Origin: Corallium rubrum
Lineage: Eukaryota; Cnidaria; Anthozoa; Scleralcyonacea; Coralliidae
Reading direction: 5' to 3'
Length of the DNA stretch: 64,000 nucleotides
NCBI GenBank assembly: GCA_964035015.1
Contig: OZ036003.1
Coordinates: 7,499,271 to 7,563,270, forward strand
A program made the translations under genes and the position numbers. Of this stretch, positions 1-50,566 are shown in pieces (the stretch's first letter is position 1; each line of letters starts with the position of its first letter). Under the pieces are notes generated by a model that saw nothing but the letters and a program-made list of their open reading frames with translations, was not told the DNA's origin and ran no database searches.

Positions 1-78
1 ATTTTTGTGTTTATTTAATTCTAGTATTTTAGCTCCCATTAATAGTTGGATGCTTTATGTCTATATTGTTGTTTTTAG

Positions 79-26288
<26,210 letters not shown>

Positions 26289-26759
26289 GTCACGAACAAC
26301 GTTATATAAACAATTTTTAAAATTGAACAATTTCCAAAATACTCGAAAATGATATTCTTTGGCATTTTAAATTTATGTCGTGGCCTCTGTATTTTGGACT
26401 ATTATTTATGTACTCGATTGTAGGCTTATATTATGTCAATCTAATCTTGTTCCCTGGGAATGAGATTGACAAACAAAAAAAGCAAACAAGAAAACCCGGA
26501 TGCTGAATTCATGCTAAATTCGTCCAAAAAGCCTCGTTTTCATACTAAATTCGGTGTGCGCACTTAAGTGATGTCTATTTTGCAGGTGAGGTGAAGTGAG
26601 GTGAATAGGAAACTCTTGAAACTTATACCAGATTAAAGAGCACAAAATTATGTATATTTAAAAGAATCCTATAGAATAGCGCCTGAGTAAAGTGTGTTTT
26701 TGTATATTCTGTAATAGCGACCACCTCATGATGAATATAGATGTTTTGGTGTGTATATA

Positions 26760-27436
26760 CAGGCCCGGCGGAAGCTCTGGACCCCCATGCACCCCCAGAA
26801 AATTTTGAATTTTGCATGCCCCAGAAAGGCATTTTCGGAGAGTTCTGAGAGGAATTTCCGAAAAATCAATCGGTAAGACAATGGTGATATTCAGGCATTT
26901 AAAGAGAAAATTCACGATAATTTAAGGCATTTGTTGCATTAAGAAAATTTAATAATTACGGCTTTTTAATTAACCTGCCGGATTTATTTGCTAATAGAAT
27001 GTTTAAGCTTTACCTTGGTACGCCGAACTACAAACTGCAGCCTGCAGGCAAAGGTAAAATTGTTGTTTAAAAGACAATAAAAAGAAAACAGTCTTCCCAC
27101 ATTAAACTAAAACATAAAATAACCTTCATGGCAGGAAAAAGCAAATGAGTGGTAAAAAAACCCTCTACCAATAAAAACAACTCTCTGAATAAATTAGCTA
27201 TAATGTTACGCCAGTGAGGTAACGAGAAGGTAGAACTCGGTGCTTAACTAAGTATTCCTTGACAAATCTCATTCTGGATTTCGTTTTCAAGATTGAAGCA
27301 CCTTATTGTAATAAAACTTAAAAATTTTATATCGCTATTTTTATATATTTTTAAAAATGCTTATGTCAGCAAAAACATTTGACCAAAAAGTGGGGCGGCC
27401 GTGGCCGCCCCTGCCGCCCCAGCTCCGCCGGGCCTG
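26760..27436. mobile_element. hAT-like element, CAGGCCCGGCGGA ends
   Basis: Ends CAGGCCCGGCGGAAGCTCTGG and CCAGCTCCGCCGGGCCTG are near-perfect inverted repeats; only a short ATATA is shared by the flanks. Lies about 470 bp downstream of the copy 1 stop. No transposase frame. Confidence 0.65.
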
Positions 27437-27989
27437 ATATAGTTTGCGAAGCAGACTACTGCTCGACCGCTCCCCCCTGGAAGCGCCAGAAGAACAGTCT
27501 GCGATCAATCGACACTAATGACGTACAGCTACCGGACGAAAAACCGTCGGTGGCATGTGATTGGTCTATTAAGCTTTCTTTGTATAATATAATTAAACAT
27601 CTGAAATTCCGACTTCATGTGAGTAAATAAATATTTATTTATTATTGAGTGAACATTTTGGACATTTGAAAAAATTCCATATAACCCAGAAACATAAGCC
27701 ATACATCAAAGGGAAGCTTATGAAATTTATAACAACATACGTACAAGATAGCGTTCAACAATGCATAGTTTTGAAGTTATAACTGTCTGAGTGTCTGCAT
27801 GACAAGTAACAGACGGTGGATTTGAAAGTTTACAGTGAATATCGGGCAGCGTCATATCGCCCGAACTAAAATCAAACCAGTTTTATTAAGTTTGAGCAAT
27901 TTTTAGTGGTCTAATGTATAGAAGACTGTCGAGACGATAGCATTATTACTTGTTTGAGAAATACAAAATAGAGTTGACTCTGGATTGTT

Positions 27990-28170
27990 TAGCCTGCGTA
28001 GCAGCCGGTTTTTTCGTTTATTTTTGGGGGGAGGGTTTATATTTGGGGTCGTGGAATACCGGAGGCGGAAAACCCGCAAAGGCGGAATTACCCGCCTCCG
28101 GTATTCCACGACCCCAAATATAAACCCTCCCCCCCAAAATAAACGAAAAAACCGGCTGCTACGCAGGCTA
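27990..28170. mobile_element. Hairpin MITE with perfect 9-bp target duplication
   Basis: A 181-bp near-perfect palindrome starting TAGCCTGCGTAGCAGCCGG and ending in its complement, flanked by TGGATTGTT at 27981-27989 and 28171-28179. A 9-bp duplication is typical of Mutator-like elements. Near-perfect arms suggest recent insertion. Confidence 0.85.
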
Positions 28171-28547
28171 TGGATTGTTAAAATATCATTACCCGTACGA
28201 CCCTCGGGTACGGCAGTTTCAAATTTCAAATCAAAACAGTAAAACACGGCTTGGCGTTCCAGAGGTTTTTCGCGCTCGCCTTCCGGGTTGGCCCCTCCCA
28301 CTTTACCGCCTGGCTTCCTCGTGTGTCCCCGTTATCCCCCACGACCGTCGGTCTAGACTCGGCCGACCTCAGGTCGCCCGAGTAATAAAACATATCGCTC
28401 CTGTGCATATGTACATGTACTCTTATAAAGGTCATTTGAACACGAAAGAAGTGTAAAGGCACTCGGCTTATAAGAGTACATATGCACGGAGCTTTATGTT
28501 TTATTTGTTAAACATACGCTTATAATTTCACACTTATAATTTCACAC

Positions 28548-29345
28548 TCATAATTTCTTTAAGCACAATCCGTAGGGTCGCATGTCTTCCACATCTTTCG
28601 CCACAAAATACGGTGCTTCGACACCTGTGTTTGTCTCCGATATCACTTCTATATTTTTCAGGTTCACTCGGTTTTGTAGAATGCATAGATATTCTTGGTT
28701 GTCATGGGAAATTTTAATGGCGAAGCGCTCGGCTACTTTAATACAAGGAGTGGAGTAGATTACGTCTGTGTTTATATCGATATTGTATCTCTCAATAATA
28801 TCTTTCATGAGGTTACGTATGTTTGGACCGTGATAGGAAACTTCCCATTCCCCCGGACTGGCCTCGCTTCTCCAGCCGGGTTTTCCCCAACCAAATGTCG
28901 TCTTCGTATGTTCCTAAGACCTTCAGAGCTTTTCTCCGCCATCCGCACGGCCTTCTGTAGCCATAGTCGCCTCTCTGACAACTGTCATTGTTCACTTCCG
29001 CTTTCAGGTTGGTGAAATCGTAGTCGTATTTCGAGTCGTACGCCGAATCTGAAACGTAGAACAATGGTTCCTGTCCTTTGCCATTCCAAAACGTTGCTTC
29101 GGTCGGATTAAAGAAGATATCTTTGATGTCAACTTCTCTGATCACACGTTTGTTTTCCTCGCGCTCTCTTTCGGCTTCTTCTTGCGTGAGAATCTGTATG
29201 CCACAAACGGCAGAGAATATGGCGGCTGCCTCTTCGCGTTTCTCGCTTTCGGTTTGTTTCGGCGCTCTTCCTAATCTTCGGACAGTGCATCTCCAGCATC
29301 TACACTTATCGGAACCATTAGTTCCGATCCAAAGGAAACTTTCCT
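28548..29345 (-). pseudogene. Broken gene fragment, ADP-ribosyltransferase-like protein
   Basis: On the minus strand one frame runs from about 29345 to 28875: a Cys-rich CRCWRCTVRRLGRAP, a charged segment TQEEAEREREENKRVIREV, then YGYRRPCGWRRKALKVLG and TYEDDIWLG. After a one-base frame change the sense continues in another frame as RSEASPGEWEVSYHGPN, VIYSTPCIKVAERFA, EYLCILQNRVN and MRPYGLCLKKL, then TGA at 28548. Known: a family of uncharacterised proteins in cnidarians, fishes and fungi shares the order RPCGW - W.VSYHGT - GIYSTP - LQNRVN - RPYG. Inference: HGT and GIY resemble the catalytic PARP-type motifs; here they read HGP and VIY. No upstream start is visible. The frameshift and altered motifs suggest decay, though a sequencing error could explain the shift. 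The 5' side abuts a transposon terminal repeat (29346-29392). Confidence 0.6.
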
Positions 29346-29392
29346 GTCCGTTCCTATCCTGCGGAAGATTTCCCTGAGTGGAAACTAGCCCT
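29346..29392. mobile_element. Lone transposon end (TTTCCACTC family)
   Basis: CTGTCCGTTCCTATCCTGCG then GAGTGGAAACTAGCCCT equals the right arm of the 49002-49163 MITE. It directly abuts the gene fragment 28548-29345 and cuts a Tc1-like relative (29393-29853). A matching left end was not found. Confidence 0.55.
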
Positions 29393-29526
29393 AACAGCGT
29401 GGCATGCTTTCAAAGTTAATGTATTTTTTAAACCAATAACAAAACCAGACACAGTGCTAAAAAGCGGTGCACTGTGGCGTTCAAAATGTCGCGTTAAAAA
29501 TGTCGCGTTAAAAATGTCGCGTTCAA

Positions 29527-29650
29527 AAATATCCGAACGAACGAACGAACGAACGAACGAACGAACGAACGAACGAACGAACGAACGAACGAACGAACGA
29601 ACGAACGAACGAACGAACGAACGAACGAACGAACGAACGAACGAACGTAC
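29527..29650 (+). repeat. (CGAA)n microsatellite
   Basis: About 30 perfect CGAA units ending GTACGTACGT. It sits within an insert (about 29450-29699) that breaks the Tc1-like relative 29393-29853. Confidence 0.95.
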
Positions 29651-29859
29651 GTACGTTTGAAAGTTAGCTGCGCCCGCAAGCCAACTTTCAGGGCACCGCA
29701 ATTAGAATTGGATGTCATATTTGAGCAGATATTGACGCTTGCATTTTAAAATATATCACTTTACATATTTTTCTTTTCTCGAATAATAGTTATTCCACAT
29801 TAACCTTATTTTTAATGATGGCCACTTTTTTGTCCACCACCTGTATATATTCTTACACT

Positions 29860-30475
29860 CGAGATTTTCGGCAAAAATTCTTAGAACATATTTTAATCGA
29901 GTGAAATGCCAACTATTAAGGCCTGGACAAAAGCTTTCAACATCGCATTCAACATCATTCAACATTGTTGAACGATGTTGAATAATGTTGAAAGCACGAG
30001 TGGCCAAGTGAATTCAACATCGTTCAACATTCATGAATGACAATTAATTGAACGCGGGCTACCACAGAAGCTGGAATCGACAATATCCCGCATGGTGCAT
30101 GTCTCTGTTGAACAAAGTTGAATGAAATGTGGCCAAATGCGTTCAACACCTTTCAACATTTTGAGAACAATAGAAACGTTGAACGCGTGTTGAACGAAAA
30201 TTTGAACATGTTCAAATTTCGTTCAACATCATTCAACACCATTCAACAACGTTCAACATCATTCAACAGGGGTGGCCAAACGCTTTCAACATATTGAATT
30301 CAACAATGTTGAACGATGTTGAATGAAATGTTGAAAGCGTTTGGCCAGCCCTTTACTTGTAAGTTATAATATACGAAATTCTTCACCGGCATTAACACTA
30401 TTTATATACAGAGTTTGTTGACATAGCTCTCGGCAACAGTCACCGTAGCTCAGTGCCGGTCAGAGCTCTGCACCA
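29860..30475 (+). mobile_element. SINE of the same family, split by a MITE
   Basis: The left part (29860-29918) matches the unit junction at 58270-58335, and the right part (30356-30475) matches the following bases up to a degenerate A-box region (TAGCTCAGTGCCGGTCAGAG). The 434-bp MITE 29919-30352 sits between them. Confidence 0.6.
29919..30352. mobile_element. MITE with TTA target duplication (Harbinger-like)
   Basis: Terminal inverted repeats begin AGGCCTGGACAAAAGCTTTC on the left and AGGGCTGGCCAAACGCTTTC on the reverse of the right end. It is flanked by TTA at 29916-29918 and 30353-30355, and the flanking SINE gives the empty-site sequence. The interior is built from repeats of TTCAACATCGTTCAACA and its complement. 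Confidence 0.75.
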
Positions 30476-30709
30476 ACATTGAACAATGGAACTCACCCTG
30501 AATACTGTCACAGGAGGAAACCAGAGTACCTCATGGAGAAAACCTGCGGTGTTTGGTGGGGTTTGGTGATACAGTGCTCAGCATGCATACGGGTCTGTCA
30601 CTTCTGCAACCCCAAGGTTCGATTACTGCATGTTCAGTGCAATTATGAAGAGTGCTTCCAGTTTGACTATACCAAACACCACAGGTTTCCCCAGGGTACT
30701 CCGGGGTCA

Positions 30710-30747
<38 letters not shown>

Positions 30748-31104
30748 GAGGTTATAGCATAACCAAGGTTAACAACAAGGAAACCGTGCGTTGCGTCCGA
30801 GATGGCAGGAAGTGGGAGGAGCTAGTTACATTGGTACGCGAAGTAATCGCACATACGCTTTGGAGCTCGAGAAAATCATCACCCACCGTCCCACCCTTTA
30901 TTCAATGGTCCAAATGGTAAGCTTTTCCACCAAATTTTGGTGTGATAGGTGCAAGTTAGTCCGAGGGGGTGGTCAATTCAAGATTTCATCCGCTCGGATC
31001 TTGACTTGAATCCAAATACCACGACTCGTCCCAGGCTTCCCCCTCGCTCAACAGCTTGCACCTAACCTTCCAAACTGGTAAGTATAGGTGAACGTAGTTG
31101 TTAA

Positions 31105-31107
<3 letters not shown>

Positions 31108-31168
<61 letters not shown>
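31108..31168 (+). repeat. (TTA)n microsatellite
   Basis: About 20 TTA units just before a 5S-like SINE; a shorter (TTA)n is at 30709-30745. Confidence 0.95.
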
Positions 31169-31171
<3 letters not shown>

Positions 31172-31187
31172 TATTTAAGGAGGATAA

Positions 31188-31462
31188 ATTTTTCAGCAGA
31201 GCTGGTGGGGTCCTCCATTTACAGCTAAGACCTGTAGGTGTTGATTTTACGGAGGGAGGAAAACCGGAGAACCCGGCGAAAAACCTTCGAAGCACAGGAG
31301 AGACCAACTAAACTCTACTCACATGGGTCCCCACCCCGAGAACGGGGTTATTCCCAGACGGGCATCCATCCAAGTACTAACCCCATCCATCCGGGCTTAA
31401 CTATTGGTGAGAGGCAGCGCCCTAATAGCACACGCCACCCGTGCTCCGTTCCTCCTGTGTAA
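31188..31462 (-). mobile_element. 5S-rRNA-related SINE
   Basis: On the minus strand: GGAGCACGGGTGGCGTG, AAGCCCGGATGGATGGGGTT, AGTACTTGGATGG, then the common tail CTCTCCTGTGCTTCGA and GGTTTTCCTCCCTCCGTAAA. The middle resembles the 3' half of 5S rRNA (GGTTAGTACTTGGATGGGAGACC). Confidence 0.7.
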
Positions 31463-31574
31463 CTCGACCGGACTGGACCAATGAGGGTGGTCCTTACTGT
31501 ATTTCTAGGGAGAACATGCAGTTTCGATGTAACTAATATATAAGAGTATCGATATTATATAAATAAAGTTAGGG

Positions 31575-31790
31575 TGTTTATATGGGCCGGGCTAGCCCGA
31601 TTAACCGGGCTCACGCGATTGATTAGGATCGTACTGTGGTTTTGAAACTCGCATAAAATGAATTTACAAAGAAGAATTGGTTTAGTTTAGATGTAAACAA
31701 ATCCTAACGTTAATACAAATCTCCTTTTGTGGCCGAGGAAAGATTCTAATCAATCGCGTGAGCCCAGTTAACCGCCCGGCTCATGTAAAC
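31575..31790. mobile_element. MITE with GTTTATATGGGCCGGGCT ends
   Basis: Inverted ends with CACGCGATTGATTAGGATC mirrored by CTAATCAATCGCGTG. Intergenic, just left of the pentanucleotide satellite. Confidence 0.7.
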
Positions 31791-31854
31791 AATTCTTTCC
31801 TGTACTGTAGTATATAACGCTGGACCAATAAGGGAAGGTCCTTACTGAACTTCT

Positions 31855-33178
31855 TATTGTATTGTACTGTACTGTACTGTACTGTATATTGTGTATTGTA
31901 TTGTGTATTGTATTGTATTGTATTGTATTGTGTATTGTATTGTGTATTGTATTGTATTGTGTATTGTATTGTGTATTGTATTGTGTATTGTATTGTGTAT
32001 TGTATTGTATTGTATTGTGTATTGTATTGTATTGTGTATTGTATTGTATTGTATTGTATTGTATTGTATTGTATTGTATTGTGTATTTTATTGTGTATTG
32101 TATTGTGTATTGTATTGTATTGTGTATTGTATTGTATTGTATTGTATTGTATTGTATTGTATTGTATTGTGTACTGTACTGTACTGTACTGTATATTGTG
32201 TATTGTATTGTATTGTATTGTATTGTGTATTGCATTGTGTATTGTATTGTATTGTATTGTGTATTGTATTGTGTATTGTATTGTGTATTGTATTGTGTAT
32301 TGTATTGTGTATTGTATTGTATTGTATTGTATTGTGTATTGTATTTGTATTGTATTGTATTGTATTGTATTGTATTGTATTGTATTGTATTGTATTGTAT
32401 TGTATTGTGTACTGTACTGTACTGTACTGTACTGTATATTGTGTATTGTATTGTATTGTGTATTGCATTGTGTATTGTATTGTATTGTGTATTGTATTGT
32501 GTATTGTATTGTGTATTGTATTGTGTATTGTATTGTGTATTGTATTGTATTGTATTGTGTATTGTATTGTATTGTATTGTATTGTATTGTATTGTATTGT
32601 ATTGTATTGTATTGTATTGTATTGTATTGTATTGTATTGTATTGTATTGTATTGTATTGTATTGTGTATTGTATTGTGTATTGTATTGTATTGTATTGTA
32701 TTGTATTGTATTGTGTATTGTGTATTGTATTGTGTATTGTATTGTGTATTGTATTGTGTATTGTATTGTGTATTGTATTGTGTATTGTATTGTGTATTGT
32801 ATTGTGTATTGTATTGTATTGTATTGTATTGTGTATTGTATTGTATTGTGTATTGTATTGTGTATTGTATTGTGTACTGTATTGTACTGTATTGTATTGT
32901 ATTGTACTGCACTGCACTGCACTGCACTGCACTGTGTTGTGTTGTGTTGTGTTGTGTTGTGTTGTGTTGTGTTGTGTTGTGTTGTATTGTATTGTATTGT
33001 ATTGTATTGTATTGTATTGTGTATTGTATTGTATTGTGCATTGTATTGTGTATTGTATTGTGTATTGTATTGTGTATTGTACTGTATTGTACTGCACTGC
33101 ACTGTATTGTATTGTGTTGTATTGTATTGTATTGTATTGTATTGTACTGTATTGTATTGTATTGTATTATATTGTATG
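31855..33178 (+). repeat. 1.3-kb TGTAT pentanucleotide satellite
   Basis: (ATTGT)n interrupted by GTGTATTGT steps and blocks of (ACTGT)n, (ACTGC)n and (GTTGT)n. It opens frames of 430-450 codons on both strands with no protein character. Confidence 0.97.
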
Positions 33179-33715
33179 GAGAGCAGTTTAGATGACTGTA
33201 TGATAAATTTATCCAGTACTAAATAAGGTCAAATCGAAATATAGTAAGGGCGCTCGGAACGTTAGACATCTACGTTCAATAATTTCGATAGTAATTAAAT
33301 TGCAATAATTTTTAACCTTACTATATTCCGATTTGTATTTCAACACTGCCCAAGCAGCACACTATTTTTATTTCACCGTTTGGATAAATAAGGTCAGTTT
33401 AGTTTAGTTTACTTTGTAGTTTTGCAAACGAAACTTGTTGGAGAAAATGTTAGATATTTGAACTGTTAAGCTCTTTGACGTTAGCAGTATTTAGTTATTA
33501 CACAGACGGGATGAACAAAAATTGTGGACAAAAAAAAGTCCTCTTCACCCTTCACGGGCCATTTCACCGTAATTTTAGGTTTAACAATCGCTTTGAATAG
33601 GTAAATGCCTGCATCCTGTAGTGTTGAAACGTTAATGAATGGTCTTAAATGATAAAATAAATGTAGTACTTTGTTTGCCATAGACCTCCCGGGTTTTGTA
33701 AACTCAATTAATGTC

Positions 33716-33882
33716 GGTTCCACTCGGGGAGATTTTCCTCCAAGTCCGACTAAGCTGTCCGAAGAACGGACAGCTTAAAGTTTCCTTGATATTGTGAGCG
33801 CTCGGATATGGCAGTGGAAACTTTCCTGTCCGATCTTGTTTAATTGGGGAAGTTTTTTTCTGTGGAAACCGGGGCGTAACGC
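33716..33882. mobile_element. Diverged MITE, TTTCCACTC family
   Basis: TTCCACTCGGGGAGATTTTC and a reversed AACTTTCCTGTCCGATC with GTGGAAACC resemble the hairpin at 49002-49163. Apart from this, 33180-34147 shows nothing recognisable before the KMO copy 2 start; no TATA box was identified. Confidence 0.5.
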
Positions 33883-34147
33883 CAGACGATTTCACTGTAT
33901 GTCAACGTGGCGGGGGATGCTGGTTTAATAGAAATGGTAACAAAAGGACTTTAGAGTGGTCACGCTCTTGACGTCATTCGATTCGGGATATTAAAATTGC
34001 AAATTTGAAACGAAGCTGCCCAATCTTACAAAACTCGTATACTGTTCCCTTAGTACATCCCAAAAGATTGGAATAGGCTCTATTAGTAATAGTATACGTT
34101 ATTCTGTGATAGCTTTGGTAACGGTTGTGGGTTATCAACACTAAAGC

Positions 34148-47893
<13,746 letters not shown>

Positions 47894-48094
47894 GACACGA
47901 AATGCACACATCTGTATGTATAGCTTGTAAGACGGGGTGGGTCTTAAGACATGGCATGGATGATGACATAGGACACCTACCCCCAAGAAAAAGTATATCA
48001 ACTGGTCAGAAATCCGGCTCAGGGGCGTCGGAACGGGGGGGGCCTGGACCCCCACTTTTTTTGGTGGCGGGGGGCAGAATGTCCCCCCCCCCCC

Positions 48095-48127
<33 letters not shown>

Positions 48128-48209
48128 TTTAACAAGACCAGTAATAAACAAGACCAGTAATAAAGTTATGATTAACAAAATCACTAACCCTAGCTAACCC
48201 ACGACTTTG

Positions 48210-48226
48210 AATAAAGATATAATAAA
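48210..48226 (+). promoter_or_regulatory. Candidate poly(A) signals of KMO copy 2
   Basis: Two AATAAA hexamers (48210-48215, 48221-48226) about 320 bases after the stop codon. The sequence between the stop and here includes a poly-C/CA run (48086-48125), so the 3' end is uncertain. Confidence 0.35.
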
Positions 48227-48587
48227 GAAATTTGAATGCAGAGATATTCAATGTAAGGAAAAGTTTTGTCTTTTGATTACTTTATGACGTTTTTGGACCT
48301 TTAGAATTCTGTAAATCCTTGTCCTAAAATGCAGGAAATGGCATTTCAGAGACTCTAGATTTCAAAATTTCTCGGGGGAGCATGCCCCCTAAAAATCCCC
48401 CCCCCCCCCCCCCCCACACACTTAGTGCCGCTCGGACGCTCCTAATCCGGCTTATCCCGCCAAGCTCATACATCTTGACTCACTAAGGAGTTTACTTTCT
48501 AACTTACAGACTAAGGTTTATTGTCTCGCTTATATGTTAACCTGACACACTAGTGAGCTCACTGCCCAGGTGTAGACTTTGAGAGTA

Positions 48588-48999
48588 TCGGCAATAAAAA
48601 TTAAAGTTTGTTTAATTTAAACTTTTTCGTGTCTTTCTTCGTTTGCAGGATAGTTCAATTTGTTTAATATGTAAATGGTGGGCTCTGACGTCAGGAGCAG
48701 GGTACAGTATTTTTACGCAAAGAAAAATCACTTATGAAATGTTCAGTGTCACAAGGCGGTTTTATGTGCACAGTTTCAAGTGATTTCGTTGAACAAATTT
48801 AAAGATATAACTGATTTTGCTCGTACGTGTGAAAGTACTATAGCCTGCTCCTGACGTCAGAGACCATTCAGTTACGTATTAAACAAATTGAAATACTTGA
48901 AAACGAAGAAATATACGAAAGAATTGTAAAGGATCTTCTATTACAATTTTATAAGTTCTTCCAAATTAGACAAACTGAATTTTTGTTGCCAATGTCCTT
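48588..48999. mobile_element. MITE, AATTAAGTTTGT family, copy 2
   Basis: GTATCGGCAATAAAAATTAA to TTGTTGCCAATGTCCTTT. Closest to 53391-53871; both contain TGACGTCAGGAGC/TGACATCAGGAGC and GGGTACAGTATTTT. Confidence 0.7.
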
Positions 49000-49001
49000 T
49001 A

Positions 49002-49163
49002 AGGCTAGTTTCCACTCAGGAAAATCTTCCGCAGGATAGGAACGGACAGGGAAGTTTCCAGTTTGTCTTGTGAGCTATCGGTCGTAACTAATGAGTTTAA
49101 CACAAAGGAAAATTTCCTGTCCGTTCCTATCCTGCGGAAGATTTTCCCGAGTGGAGACTAGCT
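49002..49163. mobile_element. 162-bp hairpin MITE, TTTCCACTC family
   Basis: Arms AGGCTAGTTTCCACTCAGGA through TATCCTGCGGAAGAT; near-perfect palindrome with a short central spacer. Confidence 0.8.
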
Positions 49164-49240
49164 TTAAGGTACATCGCCCAATCGCCAGATGGCCTATGGC
49201 TTATGTGCTAATTGGGCCCGACTTTAGTTAGCTTACTATA

Positions 49241-49520
49241 CAGTGTGTATCAAAAAAACCTGAACCCTTAGAAAACAACCTATTGTAGTAGTTTGAAAGC
49301 CCTAAGCACTTCGCTGAACCCACAGATGCGTAAAACACACGGTCTTATACACCTGGGAAATTAAGATAACTTGAAGTGTATGCATGGTGAAAGTATTTAA
49401 AAGCTTTTTCTCTTCCTGTTTAACTTATGTGCTGATTAATTTATAACCCAGCGCTTTTAGGCTTTCAAACTACTACAATAGGTTGTTTTCTAAGGGTTCA
49501 GGGTTTTTTTATACACACTG
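49241..49520. mobile_element. 280-bp Tc1/mariner-type MITE
   Basis: Ends CAGTGTGTATCAAAAAAACC and GGTTTTTTTATACACACTG flanked by TA on both sides. Arms of about 60 bp include ACAACCTATTGTAGTAGTTT. Intergenic between KMO copy 2 and SART1. Confidence 0.85.
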
Positions 49521-50031
49521 TACACAGAACGTGATTTACATCAGCAGTAAACAATTGCAGTAAATCCGCTAGTGAGTCAGAGTAGAGAGTTAACCTGCGA
49601 ACTGTAAAGAGTTGGCATCACACAAAGCACGACTTCAAAATATAGTTTTATAAATATATACATGTATATTATATAGGATGTAATTACATTTGCGCAAAAC
49701 AATAAAAATACCTTTCGCGCTTGAGATGCGACATTTTTTCAGGCAAGTAGCCCAAAGCCCAGTCTACAAAATGGGATGCAAAGGGGTGTCCTAGTCCCAG
49801 AAATACTACGCCGCCCGCTCCCCCCCCCCCCCCTCCCCTCCATGCTGAAAACCTCGGGTCGAACGAAGACGCCACCAATCTGGCTTTCATGTTGCAGTGA
49901 TCTAATTATTATTGGGGTCAAATGTTTTTGAAATTCCCATTCAAATTTAACCACAGTTTATAAATGGGTTGTTCTTTGGTCTGTGATCAATCTTTCCACA
50001 AACTTTCATGAAAACCTGTGCAGTAGTTTGT

Positions 50032-50032
50032 G

Positions 50033-50109
<77 letters not shown>

Positions 50110-50239
50110 CACAGACACACAGACACACAGACACACAGACACACAGACACACAGACACACAGACACACAGACACACAGACACACAGACACACAGACACAG
50201 ACACACAGACACACAGACACACAGACACACAGACACACA

Positions 50240-50300
<61 letters not shown>
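50032..50300 (+). repeat. Compound (AGAC)n-(ACACAGAC)n-(AC)n microsatellite
   Basis: Three phases in order: AGAC, then ACACAGAC, then AC. It ends 266 bases before the SART1 start. Frames of up to 163 codons on both strands are repeat artefacts. From 50301 to 50566 only the presumed SART1 5' UTR/promoter region remains; no TATA box was seen. Confidence 0.97.
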
Positions 50301-50566
50301 CCTGGCGGACGAAAAAATCCAAATACGCCATTTTTTTTGCTCGCGAGCGTGGAGGCCTGGGTATTAGAGTTTTCGGAGAGTGGGCCTGGATCGAGGTTAA
50401 TAAAAATGGCGTCTCGAAAACGTTGAGTGAACGAAATTTATAAAGGAGTTTGAGTCTACATTTTGGGGCTAATTTCAAGCCGTTCTTTATCCCATATTTG
50501 CTCTACGAACTCCATATATATTACCCCTTTGGTAAGGGTATTTTTTAGTCCTTTGTAAACCGCGCC

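Noticed and set aside
29354..29718. VRSFVRSF / TNERTNER frames
   Set aside because: Translation of the (CGAA)n microsatellite; the four-base unit gives every frame open.
31768..33226. Frames of 317-454 codons of Tyr/Cys/Ile/Val or Gln/Tyr/Asn/Thr
   Set aside because: Translation of the TGTAT satellite. Five frames on both strands are open at once, which fits a repeat and not a gene.
50006..50478. CVCVCV and TDRQTDRQ frames
   Set aside because: Direct translation of the AGAC/AC microsatellite.
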